In this document: piece by piece, positions 5,603-7,386 of the stretch
Layout of the letters: the number at the start of each line of letters is the position of its first letter
Position numbering within the stretch: the first letter of the stretch is position 1
Source of the DNA: an uncultured Coriobacteriaceae bacterium
Lineage (GTDB): Bacteria > Actinomycetota > Coriobacteriia > Coriobacteriales > Atopobiaceae
NCBI GenBank assembly: GCA_900544655.1
Contig: UQWE01000067.1
Location: forward strand, 1 to 7,386
Length of the DNA stretch: 7,386 nt
Direction of reading: 5' to 3'
Notes under the pieces: model-generated
The model's input: the letters and a program-made list of their open reading frames with translations, nothing else
Told to the model about the DNA's origin: nothing
The model's database searches: none
Translations under genes and position numbers: made by a program

Positions 5603-6331
5603 ATGCCCGTTCTTGACGCTAGCGCCGTCCTGGCGATTCCCTGGGGTATTGATTACGCGTCTGTGGTCGTCGGCGTGCTCACGGGCGCGATGTTCGGCTG
5701 CAGGAGCAAGCTCGATGTCGTCGGAACCACCGTCGCGGGCTTTCTTACGGGGTTTGGCGGCGGCATCGTGCGCGATCTGCTACTGGGCGCCTCCAACATC
5801 TACTTCATGTCGCACCCGGACCTCATCTTGGTGTCGCTCGCGATCTGCCTTCTGACGTTCTACTTCCGTGGGGTCTTCCTCGACCTCAACCGCTCCATTC
5901 TGGTTGCGGACACGCTTTCCGTCGCGCTCTTTGCGCTCGCGGGCTCCTCGAAGGCGTTCGCCTACGGGCTCGACCCGGTCTACGTCGTCATCCTCGGCAC
6001 CATTACGGCCGTGGGTGGCGGCGCCCTGCGCGACGCGATGGCAGGCGTGACCCCGGCCATCTTCCGCGGGTCGAACTTCTACGCCGTGGCGTGTCTGGGC
6101 GGTTCCGTCGCCTTTGCCGCCATGGCGTACTTCGGGCTTCCACTCGTCGCGGCGGGCTTTGGCTGCGTGGGCGCCGTGCTCGCCTTGCGCTACCTCTCGA
6201 TTCGCTTCGACTGGAAGACGCGCGAGTACCGTGACCTGACACCTCGCGTCGTCGCTGCAGCGAAGGGTGCCAGCAGCTCGTCCCATCAACCTGACCGCTT
6301 AGATGTGCTCCCGAACGGGCGCGAAGACTAG
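5603..6331 (+). CDS. TRIC-family (UPF0126) membrane protein, putative cation channel
   Basis: This 242-residue integral membrane protein has about seven hydrophobic segments (roughly 17-33, 40-60, 74-90, 98-117, 126-146, 159-176, 180-198). It has the internal duplication typical of the trimeric intracellular cation channel family (YicG/YvgT-like, Pfam UPF0126). Each half carries a glycine triplet followed by Arg-Asp: GFGGGIVRDLLLG (50-62) and AVGGGALRDAMAG (136-148). Characterised prokaryotic TRIC proteins are trimeric potassium-permeable channels; that function here is by family only. The C-terminal ~40 residues are hydrophilic and serine-rich, probably a cytoplasmic tail. The ATG starts three bases after the clpX stop, with CGGAG (5592-5596) as ribosome binding site, implying cotranscription with clpPX. 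An older reading of the family as a glycine transporter is a possible alternative and would be notable beside a serine dehydratase. Confidence 0.88.
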   Translation: MPVLDASAVLAIPWGIDYASVVVGVLTGAMFGCRSKLDVVGTTVAGFLTGFGGGIVRDLLLGASNIYFMSHPDLILVSLAICLLTFYFRGVFLDLNRSILVADTLSVALFALAGSSKAFAYGLDPVYVVILGTITAVGGGALRDAMAGVTPAIFRGSNFYAVACLGGSVAFAAMAYFGLPLVAAGFGCVGAVLALRYLSIRFDWKTREYRDLTPRVVAAAKGASSSSHQPDRLDVLPNGRED

Positions 6332-6340
6332 GGGGAGACC

Positions 6341-7386
6341 GTGTCGAACGTCCTCGACATCATCGGGCCCGTCATGATCGGCCCGTCGAGCTCTCACACT
6401 GCGGGAGCCGCGAGGCTGGGGCTTGTGTCCCGCATGCTGTTGGGGGCGGATCCGAAGAGCGTCCGCGTGACGCTCTATGGGTCATTCGCGAAGACCTACC
6501 GCGGTCACGGCACGGACCGCGCCCTCGTCGCCGGCGCCCTCGGACTCCATGCGGATGACGTGCGCCTGCGTGACTCCCTCGACCTTGCGCGCGAGCGCGG
6601 AGTCGAGGTCTCCTTTGTGGTTTGCGATGACGAGGACGAGGGCCTCCATCCCAACACCGCCCTGATTGAGCTCGCCTCTGCGGAGGGCAAGCGCGTGGCC
6701 GTGCTCGGCAGTTCCATCGGCGGCGGTCAGGTCGAGGTTACTCGCGTCGATGGCATGCGCGTGCGCATCACCGGCCTCAAGCGCACGCTCATCGTGCGCC
6801 ACACTGACAAGCCTGGCCTCATCGCCTGCGTGACGGACGTCCTTGCCGCCGGAGGTGCGAATATCTGCGACTTCGCGCTCGCTCGCCAGGAGCGCGGCGG
6901 CGTGGCGGTCATGAGCATCGAGGTCGAGAACCAGCTTGATGACGACATCGCCGAGCGCATCGAGCGCCTTGACGGCGTTGAGCGTTGCACGGTGCTCGAG
7001 CCCGTTGGCGCTATGGATGCGACCGAGCCCGCCAAGGCCGGGGAGGTTCCCGCGACGGACGGCCTTGCGACAGACTTCCTCCTCGGTACGCTCGAGCCCG
7101 CCGTCGAGGCGGCACAGGATGCCGGAGTGCCCATCTCCCACGTCATCCTCGCCCAGCAGGCGCGCGCCATGGCGATGACTCCCGCCGAGCTTTATGCGCT
7201 TATGCGCGATCGCCTCGTTGTCATGGACTCCTGCGTGGCTCCCGGAAGCGACCCCTCTCTTCGCTCCATGAGTGGACTCACCGGGGGAGACGCTGCCCGC
7301 ATGCTCGCTCGCGAGGACGCCGGCAGGCCGCTCTGCGGAGGCATCGTTACGGGTGCCGTGAGGCGAGCCCTCGCCGTGAGCGAGCT
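6341..7386 (+). CDS. sdaA: L-serine dehydratase, iron-sulfur type, beta-ACT-alpha fusion (3' partial)
   Basis: This enzyme deaminates L-serine to pyruvate and ammonia using an oxygen-sensitive [4Fe-4S] cluster. The reading frame is open for 348 codons to the right edge, and the stop is outside the window. The beta part opens with VLDIIGPVMIGPSSSHTAG (SSSHT at 16-20), followed by GHGTD (55-59), HPNT (103-106) and GSSIGGG (123-129). Residues 149-215 form an ACT domain (IVRHTDKPGLIACVTDVL...). After a linker (about 222-245) the alpha part starts, with SGLTGGDA at 311-318; the cluster-ligand cysteines should lie further on. In Bacillus subtilis these are two proteins, SdaAB and SdaAA; here beta and alpha are one chain. 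The GTG start is preferred because it gives the family N-terminus, although the purine-rich site GGGGGAG (6331-6337) leaves only three bases before it. It follows the TRIC gene by nine bases. Confidence 0.93.
   Translation, partial: MSNVLDIIGPVMIGPSSSHTAGAARLGLVSRMLLGADPKSVRVTLYGSFAKTYRGHGTDRALVAGALGLHADDVRLRDSLDLARERGVEVSFVVCDDEDEGLHPNTALIELASAEGKRVAVLGSSIGGGQVEVTRVDGMRVRITGLKRTLIVRHTDKPGLIACVTDVLAAGGANICDFALARQERGGVAVMSIEVENQLDDDIAERIERLDGVERCTVLEPVGAMDATEPAKAGEVPATDGLATDFLLGTLEPAVEAAQDAGVPISHVILAQQARAMAMTPAELYALMRDRLVVMDSCVAPGSDPSLRSMSGLTGGDAARMLAREDAGRPLCGGIVTGAVRRALAVSE

Noticed and set aside
1..7386. Mobile elements, CRISPR arrays, or CIRCE/HAIR heat-shock operators
   Set aside because: No terminal inverted repeats, transposase-like frames or spaced repeat arrays were seen. 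No TTAGCACTC-N9-GAGTGCTAA (CIRCE) or CTTGAGT-N7-ACTCAAG (HAIR) site was found upstream of tig or clpP.

Overview
The window is GC-rich, with strong G/C preference at third codon positions (GAG, CTC, AAG, GCC, GTC dominate). The gene content suggests a chromosomal segment of a high-GC Gram-positive anaerobe. My best guess is an actinobacterium of class Coriobacteriia (Collinsella/Olsenella/Atopobium-like). That guess rests on composition, the amino-acid-catabolic enzymes and the protein sequences as I recognise them; no database search was possible. Nothing mobile, viral or CRISPR-like is present, and all genes lie on the + strand.

Layout. Bases 1-312 hold no gene I can support, but the second half is rich in dyad symmetry and forms the upstream region of gdhA (313-1668), a hexameric-type glutamate dehydrogenase. 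A gene-free stretch with a long stem-loop (1765-1816) follows. Next comes a tRNA-Leu(UAG) gene (1872-1958) with its own promoter and an intrinsic terminator. tig (2098-3420, TTG start) encodes trigger factor; it has an extended -10 promoter, a short 5' leader hairpin, and a textbook terminator at 3467-3499. After that, clpP (3596-4219), clpX (4223-5599), a TRIC/UPF0126-family membrane protein (5603-6331) and a fused L-serine dehydratase (6341 to beyond the right edge) are packed with gaps of 3, 3 and 9 bases, which looks like one operon.

How the genes fit together. Trigger factor, ClpP and ClpX form the classical protein folding/degradation cluster, with tig terminated separately from clpPX. 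GdhA and the iron-sulfur serine dehydratase both handle amino-acid nitrogen, which fits an amino-acid-fermenting anaerobe. The TRIC channel and the serine dehydratase downstream of clpX are an unexpected extension of the protease operon.

This is mostly ordinary housekeeping sequence. I do not see a clearly new biological system. The points most worth a second look are the structured gdhA upstream region, the acidic insertion in ClpX just before its Walker A strand, the clpPX-TRIC-serine dehydratase operon, the beta-ACT-alpha fusion of the serine dehydratase, and the hairpin at the 5' end of the predicted tig mRNA.
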